NCBI GenBank assembly: GCA_025924755.1 | Contig: JAICHT010000150.1 | Span: 1-8,329, forward strand | Reading direction: 5' to 3' | Length of the DNA stretch: 8,329 nucleotides | From: Chitinophagaceae bacterium | Lineage (GTDB): Bacteria; Bacteroidota; Bacteroidia; Chitinophagales; Chitinophagaceae | In this document: piece by piece, positions 6,367 to 8,329 of the stretch | How positions within the stretch are numbered: position 1 is the first letter of the stretch | How the letters are laid out: each line of letters begins with the position of its first letter | Notes under the pieces: generated by a model | What the model saw: only the letters and a program-made list of their open reading frames with translations | Told to the model about the DNA's origin: nothing | Databases searched by the model: none | Translations under genes and position numbers: made by a program

Positions 6367-7296
6367 ATGCAAACAGAAAAGAAATTGGTTATTGATACCC
6401 TTAACCTTGAATTCGGGTTTAGCAATAAAAATATGCTATTGAAGAATGTCAGTTTAAAAGTTGAACGCGGTTCCATCTATGGCTTTTTAGGACCAAATGG
6501 GGCAGGCAAAACCACAACGATCCGTTTGCTGCTCGGTCTGTTAAAAGCCAGAAACAACTCAATATATCTTTTTGATAAGTCTTTTAATAATAACAGGATT
6601 GAAATCCTGTCAAAAATCGGGGCGTTAATAGAACAACCTTCATTGTACGAACATCTTTCGGGTTATGACAATTTAGAAATTACAAGACAACTAAAAAAAG
6701 TAGGCAAAGAGAAAGTTACCGAGGTTTTACAAACCGTAAAGCTTGCAGAAGCAGCACATAAAAAAGTTAAGGCGTATTCCTTAGGCATGAAACAAAGATT
6801 AGGTATTGCCATTGCGTTGATGGGAGAACCAGAATTACTAATACTTGACGAGCCGGTGAATGGTTTAGACCCAAATGGAATGATGGAAATGCGTGAACTT
6901 CTCAAAGTTATCAATGAAAAATACGGCACCACAATTTTTTTGTCGAGCCATTTAATTTCTGAAATAGAAAAAATAGTTACCCATATTGGCATCATAAATA
7001 TGGGCGAACTAATTTTTCAGGGAACAATTAACGAGCTGCGCAATCTTAGGAAAACAGAGTTGCATTTACATATTAAAGTTGACGATGCTTCTAAAGCTAT
7101 CGATTCTCTCAAAAAAATGTATGAGGTAGTTGGAAAAGACAATGAAGTAGATATTATCATTCAATCAAAAGAACAGGTGTGTCAAATTATACAAGAATTG
7201 GTTGTTGTAAATATAAAAATGTATGAGGCAGTAATTGAAACCGACAACCTTGAACACATCTTTTTAAGCATGACGAACAACTATGCTGTTCGATGA
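6367..7296 (+). CDS. ABC transporter ATP-binding protein, BcrA/lantibiotic-immunity type
   Basis: Cytoplasmic ATPase that powers the membrane permease encoded next to it. The 309-residue protein has Walker A GPNGAGKTT (42-50, Lys48), a Q-loop region IGALIEQPSLYEHLSG where Glu89 takes the usual Gln position as in many BcrA-type proteins, a degenerate signature YSLGMKQR (137-144), Walker B LLILDEP with catalytic Glu162, D-loop GLDP (166-169) and switch His195 in FLSSH. Residues beyond about 215 form the extra C-terminal domain common in this subfamily. Such ATPases drive bacitracin, lantibiotic or other small-molecule export and self-protection, but the substrate cannot be read from sequence. 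The ATG at 6367 follows an A-rich leader. It lies 46 bases before the permease gene and diverges from the kinase-regulator pair. Confidence 0.95.
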   Translation: MQTEKKLVIDTLNLEFGFSNKNMLLKNVSLKVERGSIYGFLGPNGAGKTTTIRLLLGLLKARNNSIYLFDKSFNNNRIEILSKIGALIEQPSLYEHLSGYDNLEITRQLKKVGKEKVTEVLQTVKLAEAAHKKVKAYSLGMKQRLGIAIALMGEPELLILDEPVNGLDPNGMMEMRELLKVINEKYGTTIFLSSHLISEIEKIVTHIGIINMGELIFQGTINELRNLRKTELHLHIKVDDASKAIDSLKKMYEVVGKDNEVDIIIQSKEQVCQIIQELVVVNIKMYEAVIETDNLEHIFLSMTNNYAVR

Positions 7297-7342
7297 TTGC
7301 TCCACTAAATAGATTGCTAACGCTTACATCAATATTTACAAA

Positions 7343-8143
7343 ATGAAAGAACTTTTTATTGTTTATCGCACAGAACTTATCAAAACAAAAAACTCCTTTG
7401 CTTTCTGGCTTGTTATTCTTGGAGCATTATTCATACCTGTCTTTTTTGTAGGAACCATTTTCTATCATTGGCGCGACTACATACATTATTTGGTTGTGGA
7501 AAATCCCAATCCATGGAATGAATATTCAAGAAAACTATTTAATGGAGTTCACTTTACTTTTTTGCCCCTACTTATGGTTTTGATAATAGCATTGATTTTT
7601 AATATTGAGCACAAGTCAAATACATGGAAGCACATTTTTGTGTTGCCTATCTCGAAAGCAAGGATTTTTATTGCTAAATACTTGGTGTTGCTAACCCTTG
7701 TGCTGATGTTCTATTGCCTATTGCTCAGTTTCTACTTACTTGGTGGCTACTTGTTGGAAATGTGGAAACATGAATTCGGTTTTTTAAATCATTCTCCCTC
7801 CTATGCGTATGAGGGTGTGCAGACAAATATCATTACTTACATCAGCAGATCGTTCATTACGGCGCTGGCGATACTTGCCATCCACTTTTGGCTAAGCTTC
7901 AGGCTAAAAAATCTGTTTTCAACAATCGGAATTGGTTTGGGTGGCGTTGTGTTGACAATAGGTATGTATATTTCTCATTGGCATAGCCTTATTTACATGC
8001 CATACGGATTTCCTATTTTGATGTGCAATTTTACGCCTCAGACAAATCATTTTCTTACCGATTTCCAAGCAAACAGTTTGATTTACTTTGCTTTGGTTTC
8101 CATAGCAAGCTATTTTGATTTTGTATTGTTCTTCAGAGGCTGA
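7343..8143 (+). CDS. ABC-2 type membrane permease
   Basis: Inner-membrane partner of the preceding ATPase, 266 residues. Six hydrophobic helices can be seen: about 20-41 (FWLVILGALFIPVFFVG), 71-90 (FLPLLMVLIIALIFNIE), 109-138, 168-188 (ITALAILAIHFWLSF), 193-212 (IGIGLGGVVLTIGMY) and 244-264. The cytoplasmic stretch NIEHKSNTWKHIFVLPISKARIFIAKYL between helices 2 and 3 is typical of lantibiotic-immunity and BcrB-like permeases, where NTWK and LP mark the contact with the ATPase. The ATG at 7343 has an A-rich leader without a Shine-Dalgarno sequence. The gene ends in YFDFVLFFRG, near the normal family end, so it seems complete. No second permease gene follows in the window, so the transporter may be a homodimer of each subunit. 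Confidence 0.9.
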   Translation: MKELFIVYRTELIKTKNSFAFWLVILGALFIPVFFVGTIFYHWRDYIHYLVVENPNPWNEYSRKLFNGVHFTFLPLLMVLIIALIFNIEHKSNTWKHIFVLPISKARIFIAKYLVLLTLVLMFYCLLLSFYLLGGYLLEMWKHEFGFLNHSPSYAYEGVQTNIITYISRSFITALAILAIHFWLSFRLKNLFSTIGIGLGGVVLTIGMYISHWHSLIYMPYGFPILMCNFTPQTNHFLTDFQANSLIYFALVSIASYFDFVLFFRG

Positions 8144-8329
8144 AGATTCAGTAGTAGCTAAACAAAATGGCGTACAATATTGGTATTACTAAAATGCAGG
8201 CTAACGTAGCGTGTCTTTCAGCTTTTTGTTGTTCAATTTAGCTATATATTGGGCTGGACGTTAGAAATTAAGCTATGGAAAAAATCATCAACATTTATTT
8301 ATAAATTCGGCTTCAGTTAGCCGGGCTGA
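8144..8329. other. Gene-free right end of the window
   Basis: No ORF of useful length is visible on either strand; the ATG at 8275 opens only nine codons. Besides the inverted repeat at 8201-8264, CGGCT (8308-8312) and AGCCG (8319-8323) form a 5-pair hairpin with a 6-base loop close to the edge. No clear T-run terminator for the permease operon is seen. Confidence 0.5.
8201..8264. repeat. Imperfect inverted repeat resembling an integron attC site
   Basis: CTAACGT at 8201-8207 pairs with ACGTTAG at 8258-8264. After a two-base bulge (GG), AGC (8208-8210) can pair with GCT (8253-8255). The whole unit is 64 bases with an unpaired middle. The outer ends, nCTAAC and GTTAGAn, resemble the R'' and R' boxes of attC, although the strict consensus RYYYAAC...GTTRRRY is broken at one base on each side. 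It lies 57 bases after the permease stop. Confidence 0.3.

Noticed and set aside
6150..6476. 108-codon minus-strand ORF over the control region and the ABC gene start
   Set aside because: It runs antisense through the clearly real ATPase N-terminus and has low-complexity, hydrophobic translation without a recognisable motif.
8275..8304. Start of a new gene at ATG 8275
   Set aside because: The frame stops after nine codons, and no other frame opens to the window end with a start codon.

Overview
The window looks like a chromosome segment from a member of the Bacteroidota, probably near the Chitinophagaceae (phylum fairly sure, family tentative). The gene order bamA - skp/ompH - skp/ompH - murI is familiar from that phylum. 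Leaders are A-rich with almost no Shine-Dalgarno sequence. LytTR regulators paired with four-helix LytS-like kinases are also common there.

Left part (1-3898, plus strand) is conserved envelope housekeeping. A bamA gene cut by the left edge encodes the outer-membrane protein assembly barrel. Two consecutive secreted Skp/OmpH-type periplasmic chaperone genes follow, then a very strong hairpin terminator (3012-3056). The glutamate racemase gene murI starts only 26 bases beyond that hairpin. Together these genes fold and insert outer-membrane proteins and supply D-glutamate for peptidoglycan.

Middle part (3899-4423) has no intact gene. It holds a weak hairpin after murI and three short protein-like stretches that change reading frame, possibly an eroded gene on the plus strand. 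On the minus strand, a coding-like C-terminal fragment with no start codon abuts the response regulator gene. This looks like a junction where an accessory module joined the housekeeping block.

Right part (4330-8329) is visibly more AT-rich and carries a four-gene sensing and transport module. A LytS-type sensor histidine kinase and a LytTR response regulator, overlapping by ATGA, are on the minus strand. A BcrA-type ABC ATPase and a six-helix ABC-2 permease run divergently on the plus strand. The 213-base divergent region contains a 22-base repeated motif, a perfect 13-base palindrome and a 27-codon small ORF. The likely reading is that a membrane signal, perhaps a peptide or antibiotic, is sensed by the kinase, and the regulator controls the transporter and possibly its own operon. 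The last 186 bases have no gene but contain an inverted repeat of a form and size that recall an integron attC site.
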